DNA from: Kangiellaceae bacterium
GTDB taxonomy: Bacteria; Pseudomonadota; Gammaproteobacteria; Enterobacterales; Kangiellaceae
Assembly (NCBI GenBank): GCA_030590405.1
Contig: JAUUYO010000040.1
Location: 1-16,225 of the forward strand
DNA: 16,225 nucleotides
Direction: 5' to 3'
Positions 1-8,322 of the stretch are shown here, one piece after another (positions within the stretch are counted from its first letter, which is position 1; every line of letters starts with the position of its first letter). The notes below the pieces were generated by a model. That model had not been told where the DNA came from, searched no databases, and saw only the letters and a program-made list of their open reading frames with translations. Both the position numbers and the translations under genes were made by a program.

Positions 1-1257
1 AGCCAAATCATATTGCCTGCTCGATTCTTTAAGCGCCATTAACTCAGGCAAGGCAAATAACTGAGGATAAAAATCACTTCGCATGGTCGCCACGACCCAA
101 ATGACGCCAGAGCGCGAAAAGCCATCAATCAAATTAAGAAAAGCAACTTGTTCTTCCTTTGGCCACTGAAATAATTCTTCTAATTGATCAACAACCATCA
201 ACAGTCGGGTATTGGCTGGTTGTTGTTGGCCTTCCTGTTTGGCAATGGCTTGTCCCCAACGCTTAAGTCCTGCTTTTACCGGGATCACGCTGAGATTTGA
301 AACACTTGTCCACAACTCAGAAATTTCTGAAGGTGTGGAATAATCCCCTTCTAATATTTCTGGCAAAATATTTGATTCAGCGACTTTTTTGGCTAAAGTT
401 AAGCGCCAATTATCATCAAGTTCTGATGGACGTATGATTAATTCTCGCCAACCAGCAACGCCTGGAATGGGTTGTTCTGTTTTTAACGTCGGAATAATTC
501 CCGCTCTCACTAACGAAGACTTGCCGGAGCCACTAGCGCCAATAATTAATAAAAAACCAATATTGTCCCGTTCAAAATTTGCAATCAGGCGAGCGCGAAC
601 TTCACTAATCACTCGTCGCCGACCAAAATAAATGGGGAAATGTTGCGGTTCAAAAACATCCAGACCACGATAAGGGGAGCCTTTACTTTCTGGCCAGGTG
701 ACTTTATGAAAACGCCGTTTAAACCAGGCACGCAGATCTTTTTCAAGAACCTGTTCAAAATCGTCGACACTCTCAAACGATTTAAACCCGGCGGTAAAAT
801 GACCTTTTTCGTTTTGCACCCAGCGACGCCAAAATAATTCCAGCGACTGAAGTTCTGCTTTTTCTTGCTCGACACGCTCTGCATCAAACATTATTTTTGA
901 TGATTTACGATAGAGCAAAATATCAGGAGACTGGGTACTCAAAGCGGCTTCGAGTGCTTCTTCAAATTCAAATTCTGTTCCAGTACGACTACTGCCATCT
1001 TCGCGAGAAAAATCATCCGGTAAAGCGCTCCCCAGACGCTTCCATAAAATACAAATAACTATGTCGGCATCGGCAGATGAACTAATTTGTTCTTGAAAGG
1101 TTGAAGTGGCTGAATAGTATTCTTCTTCCCAGCGAATCACTTCTACTTCGACTCCTGAAGAGTATTCAGACTGGATCCGTTTAATAACGCGTTCTACCCT
1201 GACTCTTTCAGGAGAAACATCTGATGGTGAAGAGACAAAAATTCGAATTTTTTTCAT
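1..1257 (-). CDS. DUF4062 - nSTAND1 NTPase, C-terminus off the window edge
   Basis: Open from ATG at 1257 to the left edge (419 codons, no stop), so the C-terminus is missing. Residues 1-130 match the DUF4062 pattern (RIFVSSPSDV start, a conserved Trp-Glu-Glu, and ADIVICILWKRLG). Around 210-225, SPYRGLDVFEPQHF followed by FGRR is the usual lead-in to an nSTAND1 NTPase. Walker A is GASGSGKSS (240-248, Lys246) and the Walker B-like motif is VVDQLEELF (Asp357). Proteins of this class usually end in WD40 or TPR sensor repeats, which would lie outside the window. STAND NTPases act as ligand-triggered oligomerising switches; the N-terminal DUF4062 would be the effector or adaptor. The protease gene lies 89 bp upstream on the same strand, so the two may be co-expressed. 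A weak AAGAG ribosome site precedes the ATG. The family assignment is firm; a defence role is inferred. Confidence 0.88.
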   Translation of the reverse strand, partial: MKKIRIFVSSPSDVSPERVRVERVIKRIQSEYSSGVEVEVIRWEEEYYSATSTFQEQISSSADADIVICILWKRLGSALPDDFSREDGSSRTGTEFEFEEALEAALSTQSPDILLYRKSSKIMFDAERVEQEKAELQSLELFWRRWVQNEKGHFTAGFKSFESVDDFEQVLEKDLRAWFKRRFHKVTWPESKGSPYRGLDVFEPQHFPIYFGRRRVISEVRARLIANFERDNIGFLLIIGASGSGKSSLVRAGIIPTLKTEQPIPGVAGWRELIIRPSELDDNWRLTLAKKVAESNILPEILEGDYSTPSEISELWTSVSNLSVIPVKAGLKRWGQAIAKQEGQQQPANTRLLMVVDQLEELFQWPKEEQVAFLNLIDGFSRSGVIWVVATMRSDFYPQLFALPELMALKESSRQYDLA

Positions 1258-1262
1258 AAGCT

Positions 1263-1320
1263 CTTTTATTAATCGGTCTTTTATTAATCGGTCTTATTTA
1301 AACAATCTTATTTAATCAAC
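1263..1320. repeat. Short direct repeats upstream of the STAND gene
   Basis: Two perfect copies of CTTTTATTAATCGGT (1263-1277 and 1278-1292) are followed by two degenerate 14-bp copies beginning CTTATTTAA (1293-1306 and 1307-1320). They end 5 bases before the STAND start codon and fill most of the gap between protease stop and STAND start. They could be an operator, part of an untranslated leader, or simple slippage. Confidence 0.7.
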
Positions 1321-1325
1321 CTTAT

Positions 1326-1353
1326 AAAACAAGTTCTAATTTTAGATTAAGAA
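1326..1353 (-). terminator. Weak hairpin at the protease stop codon
   Basis: On the minus strand, TTCT-t-AAT pairs with ATTAGAA around a 5-base loop, overlapping the protease stop codon, and is followed by CTTGTTTT. The stem is short, AT-rich and has a bulge. At best it is an attenuating terminator between the protease and STAND genes. Confidence 0.22.
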
Positions 1354-2711
1354 CAAGTCAAGGTAATTTTAGTATCGAAATCATCTTCAATATTACGTTT
1401 ACGAAGTCCAATCCTTTCATCATAAAAGGTTTGAAAATTGTCTTCGCCGTCCCAACTCAAATTACCGTTTTTACTGATCGCATAATAATAAAAATAATCT
1501 GATGAAGCGGCTTTAACCACTTGACTGTATCGAGGCGTCGGGTAATACCCCTCATTCACCCAATCCCCTGCTGCATTCTTGTAACGCATCGCAATATAAA
1601 GCTCTTGATTACACTGATTATCCATAACGATCCGTTTGATATTCATCGAGTTTGAAAAACTCTTAACTAACGTTTCTTCCCCGTAAATTCCGTTGATCCA
1701 TTGGCTAATTAAATTAAAGGTATAGTTTGATAGTGCGTGCCCCACATTAGCCACTTCATCCATGTTGCCTTTAAAATTACCAGTCCCACGTCCTGATGAG
1801 TCGGTTATTTCGGAGTTATCGGAACTCTTGGCCCATGAAACCACTCCTCTGACATAGTTATTCGAATCTATATACGCAGACCCACTGGCTCCCCCTTGCA
1901 GGTCACAATAGGTTTGCATTTGGCTAAATTGTTCGGTGGAGTAATCGCTCAATAACCAGGAAATGCATTTGTCTCCCCACATTTCATTATTGGTATCATT
2001 GGAATAACCAAAATACTTAAGCGCATATTCGGGATATTCATTATGCACGCCACTTAAATATTGAGTGACTCTGTCGGTAAATTGCGTTCTATTACCACTT
2101 TGGGATGCGAGCGATTTTACTTGATTAGAAATTTGTTGCTGGATAATTTCCGGCGGTCCTGAAAACACGCCATAGCCCATATAACCCAGTTGATTTCCTA
2201 AATCGGTGGAGAGTTCTAAAATAGCGATATCGGCATTGCCTTTGCCAAAACCCGCATCGGGATATTGGCTGGGAATATAAGCGGTTTTCACTCCATACAA
2301 ACCGTAAGGAATATATTTACCATCGCGACCAGGAACAAATTGCAGTTTGGCTTGAAATGATCGAGCATTTTTATCATAAACACAATGAGCGGCAGTCAAA
2401 AGATGGCGGGGAGAAATAAGGGTGGCGCTGCACATTGAATTGGTTCCACCGTTTGATGTCATCAACAACTGCCCTAGGGTTGAGATCGGATAACGGGTCA
2501 TATCGCCCGGTTGATAGCGTTCATCTTGGCCGATAACCGCAAAATCGCTCTTTGATGGTTTAATCTCTTTAATTCCGATGGTTTTAGAAAGCGGTTTTAA
2601 TTGATCTTTCATTTCGGGGCGGAAAGGCTTGGAATCTTTGGCGGTTGACGAAAAAGAAAGGAGCAATAGACCCATCAAAGCTAGTTTTTGTATCAAATGG
2701 CACTTCATCAT
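1347..2711 (-). CDS. Secreted trypsin/V8-like serine protease with DUF1036-like tail
   Basis: A 454-residue exported S1-family endopeptidase. Residues 1-24 are a Sec signal peptide (basic start, LALMGLLLLSF core, likely cleavage after SSTA). The catalytic triad is visible: His109 in TAAHC, Asp161 in NADIAIL, Ser276 in GGASGSA. A long insertion lies between the Asp and Ser blocks, and paired cysteines (94/110, 249/269) fit a disulfide-bonded periplasmic or extracellular enzyme. Residues about 358-454 form a separate domain (NQCNQELYIAMRY, W-x-x-EGYY, YFYYYAIS, W-x-G) resembling DUF1036, a probable adhesion or substrate-binding module. The start is the first of two ATGs, with AAGGG five bases upstream. 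It lies just upstream of the DUF4062-STAND gene on the same strand. The activation trigger and substrate cannot be read from sequence. Confidence 0.88.
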   Translation of the reverse strand: MMKCHLIQKLALMGLLLLSFSSTAKDSKPFRPEMKDQLKPLSKTIGIKEIKPSKSDFAVIGQDERYQPGDMTRYPISTLGQLLMTSNGGTNSMCSATLISPRHLLTAAHCVYDKNARSFQAKLQFVPGRDGKYIPYGLYGVKTAYIPSQYPDAGFGKGNADIAILELSTDLGNQLGYMGYGVFSGPPEIIQQQISNQVKSLASQSGNRTQFTDRVTQYLSGVHNEYPEYALKYFGYSNDTNNEMWGDKCISWLLSDYSTEQFSQMQTYCDLQGGASGSAYIDSNNYVRGVVSWAKSSDNSEITDSSGRGTGNFKGNMDEVANVGHALSNYTFNLISQWINGIYGEETLVKSFSNSMNIKRIVMDNQCNQELYIAMRYKNAAGDWVNEGYYPTPRYSQVVKAASSDYFYYYAISKNGNLSWDGEDNFQTFYDERIGLRKRNIEDDFDTKITLTCS

Positions 2712-3020
2712 TTTTACCCTTATTTTGATTCATCTGGGATTATTGATCTTACAAATAATCTTAGTTCAACAAGCCTTTCACAGCAAGCGCTCCTCTGATT
2801 GGCCTGAACTAATGCAATTTTTGCTGACAGCACTCAACCAACAGGCCAGGAGAACTATAAACGCGCCAATTTGGAAAAGGGGTTAACTAATCGTAAACTG
2901 TTTATTTTTAACCTTGTGAGACCAGAGAACTTACTTAATCATTCAATATGCATTTTAAAGCTCATAAACTCGCACAATAAAGCTCATCGACCATAGAAAA
3001 TGAGCTTTATTTGAACTAAA
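2712..3020. other. Intergenic region between divergent protease and Fic genes
   Basis: No credible gene was found here. It must hold the promoters of the two divergent genes. A 7-bp inverted repeat, GATTATT (2738-2744) and AATAATC (2754-2760), lies 27-49 bp upstream of the protease start and could be an operator. Near the Fic side are the AAAGCTCAT half-sites described separately. Confidence 0.45.
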
Positions 3021-3037
3021 ATGGCTCAAAATGAGCT
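2957..3037. promoter_or_regulatory. AAAGCTCAT inverted repeats, candidate operator of the fic gene
   Basis: AATAAAGCTCAT (2976-2987) and ATGAGCTTTATT (3000-3011) are a perfect 12-bp inverted repeat with a 12-base loop. A further half-site AAAGCTCAT lies at 2957-2965 and ATGAGCT at 3031-3037. All four sit immediately before the preferred fic start at 3060. The Fic protein carries an N-terminal winged-helix-like segment, so autoregulation through these sites is a reasonable inference. A transcribed hairpin is the alternative. Confidence 0.5.
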
Positions 3038-3059
3038 AAAAAAAGAAAGAGCTACAATT

Positions 3060-4100
3060 ATGTTTTCCGATAACTCCAAAAAACTGCTGGAATTTATTCA
3101 CGAAAACCCTGGTCAATCATCTAAGGCTATTCATGATAGCGCCCTCCTGAAGACAAGCTATGCTACGACCAAACGCTTGTTATCGCAATTGTTACTCAAA
3201 GGATTGTTAAACGTAACCGGTAAAGGAAGGGGAACACGTTATATCGTGTCGTCCAGATATGTACTTTTTCACCCCATTGATATAGATGATTATTTTTCCA
3301 GGGATATTGATGAGCGTCGGATCAATTCAGATTTCAACTGGGCTTTGTTGACGGACATTTTGCCAGATGTAAAACTGTTTACCGCGAATGAACTGGCACG
3401 ACTGCAAGCACTTCAATCGCGGCATAAACAGAATATTGGCCAGCTAACGGAAACAGAACGCTTGAAAGAGTTAGAAAGATTAGCGATTGATTTAAGTTGG
3501 AAGTCTTCGCAAATTGAAGGGAATACATATTCTTTACTCGAAACCGAGCGCCTACTTAAAGAAAAAGAAACGGCCGAAGGCAAATCTAAAGACGAAGCAA
3601 TTATGCTGTTAAATCATAAAGACACCTTGGATTTTATACTTGAAACAGCAGGATTGGCATCACCTTTAAATGTTGCGAATATCGAGCAGATCCATAGTCT
3701 ACTAATAAAAGAGTTAGGCGTAGAGCGAAATATACGCAAACGCAAGGTCGGGATCACTGGCACTAATTACCTGCCATTGGACAATGAATTTCAAATAAGA
3801 GAAGCGCTGGATTTAACCTGTCAACTAGCGAATGCCAAAACTAGCATTTTTGAAAAGTCGTTATTGGTACTGGTGCTACTGTCGTACATACAAGCTTTTA
3901 CCGATGGAAATAAACGAACAGCCAGAATTATTAGCAATACCGTCTTAATTGACTACCAACACTGTCCGATTTCTTTTCGTACCGTTAACTCTCTTGATTA
4001 TAAAAAAGCGATGTTGCTTTTTTACGAACAAAATAATATTTCAGCTTTTAAGCAAATATTTATTGAACAGTTTGAGTTTGCGGTGAATACATATTTCTAA
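3060..4100 (+). CDS. wHTH-Fic family protein with Gln in place of the catalytic His
   Basis: From Met at 3060 this is 346 residues. Residues 1-75 look like a winged helix (KLLEFIHENPGQSSKAIHDS and a following wing). An inhibitory-helix motif SSQIEGN (149-155) fits the [ST]xxxE[GN] rule for self-inhibited Fic enzymes. The Fic loop is Q278-A-F-T-D-G-N-K-R-T-A-R, matching HxFxDGN[GK]RxxR except that the general-base histidine is Gln. The flap region GITGTNYLPL is present. Canonical Fic proteins AMPylate protein targets; without the His, activity may be lost or altered, although Gln may be normal in this subfamily. I chose 3060 because AAAGAG lies eight bases upstream and the wHTH begins there; an in-frame ATG at 3021 would add 13 residues but has no ribosome site and overlaps operator half-sites. 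The gene stands alone, divergent from the protease gene. Confidence 0.85.
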   Translation: MFSDNSKKLLEFIHENPGQSSKAIHDSALLKTSYATTKRLLSQLLLKGLLNVTGKGRGTRYIVSSRYVLFHPIDIDDYFSRDIDERRINSDFNWALLTDILPDVKLFTANELARLQALQSRHKQNIGQLTETERLKELERLAIDLSWKSSQIEGNTYSLLETERLLKEKETAEGKSKDEAIMLLNHKDTLDFILETAGLASPLNVANIEQIHSLLIKELGVERNIRKRKVGITGTNYLPLDNEFQIREALDLTCQLANAKTSIFEKSLLVLVLLSYIQAFTDGNKRTARIISNTVLIDYQHCPISFRTVNSLDYKKAMLLFYEQNNISAFKQIFIEQFEFAVNTYF

Positions 4101-4219
4101 CAACATGCATTTGAAGTGTGATTTTTTATTTGTTATGGATCCGTTAGTGGTTACTACTTACTTCAATTATTATTTATTTTTTTAGATGAAAATTTATCAC
4201 TTAGCCAAGGAGACTAGCG

Positions 4220-4337
4220 GTGGGGCAATCTAAAAAACTATCTTTATTATCAATATTGTAAGTTCAGAATTAAACTGACAACAATAATAATTCCGTTTTT
4301 TTAGCTATATTTCAAAAATAGCCTGAAATTGCCCCAC
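4220..4337. repeat. 118-bp AT-rich segment bounded by 10-bp inverted repeats
   Basis: GTGGGGCAAT (4220-4229) and its exact complement ATTGCCCCAC (4328-4337) flank about 98 bp of AT-rich non-coding DNA. It lies between the convergent fic and FHA-protease genes. No target-site duplication is visible, so a MITE-like remnant is only one possibility; a long-range stem at the convergent 3' ends is another. Outside these repeats, 4101-4219 and 4338-4353 show nothing recognisable. Confidence 0.45.
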
Positions 4338-4353
4338 TTACTAAAATCGTAAA

Positions 4354-6126
4354 CTAATCGTGATAAATAATCAGCTGAGTTGTGGTCGATTTGGCTTCGG
4401 AATCCTTTAAATCCGAGTGCATTACATAAATTCCCAACTTGGTCCCCTTTTTAACTTCGACATTCAAATTAGGGTAAAAATCCGCTCTGGTATTTCGATT
4501 GAGTTCGCTCAGTTGACCATTTTTAACCTCGCCAACAAAAAGATCAATATCCCCTTCCTGACTATCAATGGCAAGGATCAAATAATTGCCGGTTTTTGGT
4601 GCGGTAAATTCCATTAATGCAGCAGGGATATTATCAATACGATTATTTTTATCGATCACCACTGGTTGATTAAGCACTTCCACCGCTTTGTCGCTACCCA
4701 GATATTCTTGCCATCCCTTAACGATGTCTTTGCTAATACCTTTTACCACAATTTCAGCAACTTGTTGTTTGTCTGAATATCGTGAGAAGCCTTTCTCCCA
4801 TTTAACCACTAATTCATCAATGCTAAAATCAGAGCCATGTGCGAACAACGGGGTAAGTAAATCGACTCTTTGTGCATAGTTGATCGCCACCGCGTTAGGA
4901 ATACGTTCGCCTCTTTCATTCACGCCGACCACATTACCGGCATTGAGCAAAGCAATCACCTCACCTTTATCATTGATGATCGGTGAGCCGCTTGCACCAC
5001 CAATCGCAGGTAATGAATGCTGGATCATTTGCGCAGCACTAAAGGGCGCCTGTCCTCTAAAAAAGTCAGTAATGGAAGTAATATTGGCCACCTGAATGGT
5101 TGGGGTCGGCTGAGTAAACACTTGTTTTTGCACTCCTTCCATTGGAAAACCAATATAGGCAACCTGCATCCCGCTGGTTAAATTAGTCAAGGTTGTCTGA
5201 TCGGCTAATGCCATTGGTTTGGCAAGACCTTTAGCGGATGCCGGGTATAACAGCGCAACATCATAACCGGGAATAAAATCCACTGTTTCTACGTTGCCGT
5301 TGGCCGCGATCTGCTTTGGTGCAGCTTCTTCCCACGCTTTGGCAAAGGCGTTATACGCTGGGTGCATCACCACACGATTAATCACATGTTCCTGATAAGG
5401 CGCAACTGTGGAACGAACAATAAATTGAAAATCTTCGTCCTCAGGAATATCGTTAAAGAGCTGTGCGACATGAGAGTTAGTCGCCAGCGCATTATCGCTC
5501 GCCACCCAGGCGGTGCCCATTGGCGATTCACCGTTTTCACTTTTTAATAGCACCAGATAAACTGACGAACTCCATTGGCTGGCCAATTGACCAATATCGG
5601 TATCAATGGTTTGATAGATGTCCTTAAAGATCGTCCCAGCTTGTTGATTCATCTGTTCGATGCGTTGCTGAGTTTGCCAGGCTTGATAACTGAAGCCGCC
5701 GCCGACCAGCACAATTAGTAACAACGCCACTTTAAGCCAGGCGCTGCTCTTTTTGACTTTGGTATGAATCTCCGTTTGCTCGCCATAATCCACAGTTTTA
5801 GGCAGCTCCTGATTGTCAATTCGTTCCACCTTAAAACTGGGACCATCTTTTTTACCCAAAGCAATCGTGCAGGAATCAGGCAACTCAATATCGTCTTCCG
5901 CTAATATGCCATCCAGAAACACCGGATTTTTGGTATTAACTCGTAATTCATAACGACCAGCGTCTTCTTCCAAAACTAAATGCTTTCGTCCGATACTGGT
6001 GAAATCAGCGGGATAAGTAATTTGGCATTCACTGGGATCCCGCCCGATAGCAATGTTTTTATCATTTTCAAATAAATGGGTTTGCTTTTGCATCGGACCG
6101 ATAATATTGGTGATTTTTAACGCCAT
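4354..6126 (-). CDS. FHA domain - TM - trypsin-like protease, PPC-like C-terminus
   Basis: A 590-residue protein with a clear order of domains. FHA (about 5-103): Gly28-Arg29-Asp30, Ser44, and R47-K-H49, the residues that bind phosphothreonine peptides. One membrane helix (about 130-149) follows a KK-rich stretch, placing FHA in the cytoplasm and the rest outside. The trypsin/HtrA-like protease has His219 (TNSHV), Asp289 (YDVALLYP) and Ser379 (GGASGSP). The last 100 residues form a beta-rich region (GNYLILAIDS, DIDLFVG) resembling the bacterial pre-peptidase C-terminal domain. The start is supported by AGGA about eight bases upstream. It is divergent from a Ser/Thr kinase gene 132 bp away. 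Inferred role: a membrane protease whose cytoplasmic FHA domain reads a phosphothreonine mark made by that kinase, passing a signal across the membrane. No PDZ domain is visible, unlike classical DegP. Confidence 0.87.
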   Translation of the reverse strand: MALKITNIIGPMQKQTHLFENDKNIAIGRDPSECQITYPADFTSIGRKHLVLEEDAGRYELRVNTKNPVFLDGILAEDDIELPDSCTIALGKKDGPSFKVERIDNQELPKTVDYGEQTEIHTKVKKSSAWLKVALLLIVLVGGGFSYQAWQTQQRIEQMNQQAGTIFKDIYQTIDTDIGQLASQWSSSVYLVLLKSENGESPMGTAWVASDNALATNSHVAQLFNDIPEDEDFQFIVRSTVAPYQEHVINRVVMHPAYNAFAKAWEEAAPKQIAANGNVETVDFIPGYDVALLYPASAKGLAKPMALADQTTLTNLTSGMQVAYIGFPMEGVQKQVFTQPTPTIQVANITSITDFFRGQAPFSAAQMIQHSLPAIGGASGSPIINDKGEVIALLNAGNVVGVNERGERIPNAVAINYAQRVDLLTPLFAHGSDFSIDELVVKWEKGFSRYSDKQQVAEIVVKGISKDIVKGWQEYLGSDKAVEVLNQPVVIDKNNRIDNIPAALMEFTAPKTGNYLILAIDSQEGDIDLFVGEVKNGQLSELNRNTRADFYPNLNVEVKKGTKLGIYVMHSDLKDSEAKSTTTQLIIYHD

Positions 6127-6258
6127 TGGTGAGATTCCTGTTTTTTTATATTGTAGTTAGGATGGTAAGACTTTATTCTAGTCTATTATTTATAGCTTAA
6201 ATTTATTGTTTTATAAAGTTAATTATAACGCCGTTTGAAAAACTGAGAACAATCGCCA
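6127..6258. promoter_or_regulatory. Divergent promoter region, FHA-protease and kinase
   Basis: This 132-bp AT-rich gap separates the two divergent start codons, so both promoters should be here. I see several AT-rich -10-like stretches but no pair of boxes with good consensus and spacing, and no obvious operator palindrome. Shared control of the two genes is inferred from layout only. Confidence 0.4.
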
Positions 6259-8322
6259 ATGCCTATTTATCCCATTGAAATCAGTCAACCACTTGAAGAT
6301 TTACTCGTAAAAGATCAATTACAGCAAGCTTTGTCTATTGATGAAGATACGATTGAAAATTGTTTAATCAAAGGCATCGCGTTTTTAGAAAAGCAAGATA
6401 ATCCAGGCGCAATACAACTTTTCGAGAAATTAGTTAATCGTGAGGATCATCGATTTAAACTGGCGGCACAGATCGAACTTATTTTTATCCAGCCAATCAA
6501 GTATTTTAATAATCGAAAACTGACCAAACAACTCACCGCTCAAATCGAAAAACTTCCTGAGAAAAGACAACTCGCCAGACTCCTGCACGCTCTGGCAATA
6601 TTGATGCAGTGGCGACGTAACACTCCGCAAGCACTCAAGTATTTATTTCATAGTCGCAATATTTACCGCAAACTCAAAGAAAATGAGGTCCTCGCCCGGA
6701 TCCTGGATACTCTGGGTAATGTGAGTAGTGCCATTGCCGATCACGAACAAGCGCTGCTCTATTATTCGGAATCATTGGCATTAAAAACACTACTAAATGA
6801 TTCAGTTGGTCAGGCCATCACTTTGGGAAATTTAGGCCGACTTTGCCTGCAATTGGGTCGTTATCAACAAGCCCGTAGTTTTGTAGAATTGGATATCGCA
6901 CTTTGTGAAAATCAAGCTCCAGACAGCAAGGCTCGCTTGTTAAATTTATTAGCACGTATCGATATCGCTGATGAGCAATGGTCCGATGCCGAATATTATC
7001 TTAATTTAGCGATTGAAATGCTCGATGCAAAACAAAAAGACAGTTTATTTTTCTGCATCAAAGATCAGGTGGTGCTGGCTCTTAAGCGAAAAAAACTGGA
7101 TGGAGTAAAAACTAGGCTAAGCAAATTGACGAAGCTGCTGCCAGAAAAAAGCCCGTATCATCAAACCCAATTACAGCTGATCAAAAATCAATTTGCACAA
7201 CAAAACAAAGGCCTGCCATTAGAGCAGGCCGAGCAACTCTTAGATGATATCGAAAGCCTGGAATTACCCGAGATAGAATTAGAATATCGGATCTGGTTAA
7301 GCCAATTGGCCTGCGAGCAAGAACAACAGAAAACGGCACAGCAACACTTACTGCTGGCGCGAAAAATAGCTCGCATGGCCGGATTTAAACGTTTTCTTCC
7401 GCAGATCAACAGTCTAATGCTGGAACTGGATATCAAAGAAAATATCAATGAGGAAACTATCCGGCCCATCAGCGATGAAATAACCCGCGTGGATGATGGC
7501 TATCTGATCCGCAAAAAATTAGGTGGCGGAGGCTTTGGCGAAGTATTTTTGGCTCACGATATGATCAATGATCGGGATGTTGCCGTTAAGCGTTTTCATG
7601 CAGGCGACTTAATGGACCATCACCAGCAAAAAAAAAGGTGGAATCAGGCGAGATTGGAATTTGAAGCAGTGGCAAGCATCACTCACCCAGCAATCGCAAA
7701 AATTTATGCCATCGGCCATGATTCAACCGGTAGCCCCTATCTGGTTCAAGAATATATTTCGGGTGGCGACCTTTGTAAAATGATGGGACAAAGCAATGAT
7801 TTATCCAGCGCACTGACTTATCTTATTCCTGTCGCCAGAGCGCTAGCAGCGGTCCATGACGTTGGTGTGATTCACCGTGATATCAAACCAGAAAATATTT
7901 TACTTAACCAACAAGGCAGCACGGTATTGGTTGATTTTGGGATCGCTTTATTAAAACAGAGTCAGACTGAGCTAAGGAAAAAACAACCGGACAACAAACA
8001 AATTCAGGGCACAGAAAACTATATTGCGCCAGAGCAAAAACTATCAACCGATATTGATTTTCGCGCTGATTTATTTTCCTTAGGCTGTGTTTTATATGAA
8101 TGGCTGTCCGGTGATAAAGTAGAAATTCAACAAAACAAAACCAATAAATTGACCTCCTGGTTGGGAGTTACCAAAACCGCAGAAGTATCTAATATTGATA
8201 AAAATATTTGCGGCGAAGCTTATGAACTAATCAGCAGTTTATTAGCGTTTAAACCTGAGGATAGACCGGAAAGTGCGAGTCTGGTGGCGGATCAAATGCA
8301 ACAGATATTGGACGCTGATTAA
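6259..8322 (+). CDS. TPR - Ser/Thr protein kinase (Hanks type)
   Basis: A 687-residue protein with N-terminal TPR-like helical repeats (about 40-390; for example EQALLYYSESLALK and GNLGRLCLQLGRYQQARSF) and a C-terminal eukaryotic-like kinase domain (about 415-685). Kinase motifs are complete: glycine loop GGGGFG (422-427), ATP lysine Lys444 (VAVKRF), catalytic loop HRDIKPEN (His539, Asp541), DFG (559-561), APEQ in the activation segment, and RADLFSLG. No membrane helix is visible, so it should be cytoplasmic. TPRs placed before the kinase are less common than the reverse order and probably serve as the ligand- or partner-sensing part. The divergent neighbour carries an FHA phosphothreonine reader, a likely substrate or partner. 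The ribosome site is weak (GAGAA). The kinase call is firm; the partner is inferred. Confidence 0.93.
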   Translation: MPIYPIEISQPLEDLLVKDQLQQALSIDEDTIENCLIKGIAFLEKQDNPGAIQLFEKLVNREDHRFKLAAQIELIFIQPIKYFNNRKLTKQLTAQIEKLPEKRQLARLLHALAILMQWRRNTPQALKYLFHSRNIYRKLKENEVLARILDTLGNVSSAIADHEQALLYYSESLALKTLLNDSVGQAITLGNLGRLCLQLGRYQQARSFVELDIALCENQAPDSKARLLNLLARIDIADEQWSDAEYYLNLAIEMLDAKQKDSLFFCIKDQVVLALKRKKLDGVKTRLSKLTKLLPEKSPYHQTQLQLIKNQFAQQNKGLPLEQAEQLLDDIESLELPEIELEYRIWLSQLACEQEQQKTAQQHLLLARKIARMAGFKRFLPQINSLMLELDIKENINEETIRPISDEITRVDDGYLIRKKLGGGGFGEVFLAHDMINDRDVAVKRFHAGDLMDHHQQKKRWNQARLEFEAVASITHPAIAKIYAIGHDSTGSPYLVQEYISGGDLCKMMGQSNDLSSALTYLIPVARALAAVHDVGVIHRDIKPENILLNQQGSTVLVDFGIALLKQSQTELRKKQPDNKQIQGTENYIAPEQKLSTDIDFRADLFSLGCVLYEWLSGDKVEIQQNKTNKLTSWLGVTKTAEVSNIDKNICGEAYELISSLLAFKPEDRPESASLVADQMQQILDAD

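Noticed and set aside
609..887. 92-codon minus-strand open frame
   Set aside because: It lies within the DUF4062-STAND gene in another frame, with no family signature.
2629..2886. 85-codon plus-strand frame with a hydrophobic stretch
   Set aside because: Its start lies inside the signal-peptide region of the protease gene on the other strand; no ribosome site and no recognisable family.
4297..4322. Intrinsic terminator around GCTAT...ATAGC
   Set aside because: The loop is too tight for a good stem and the T-run precedes the stem instead of following it.
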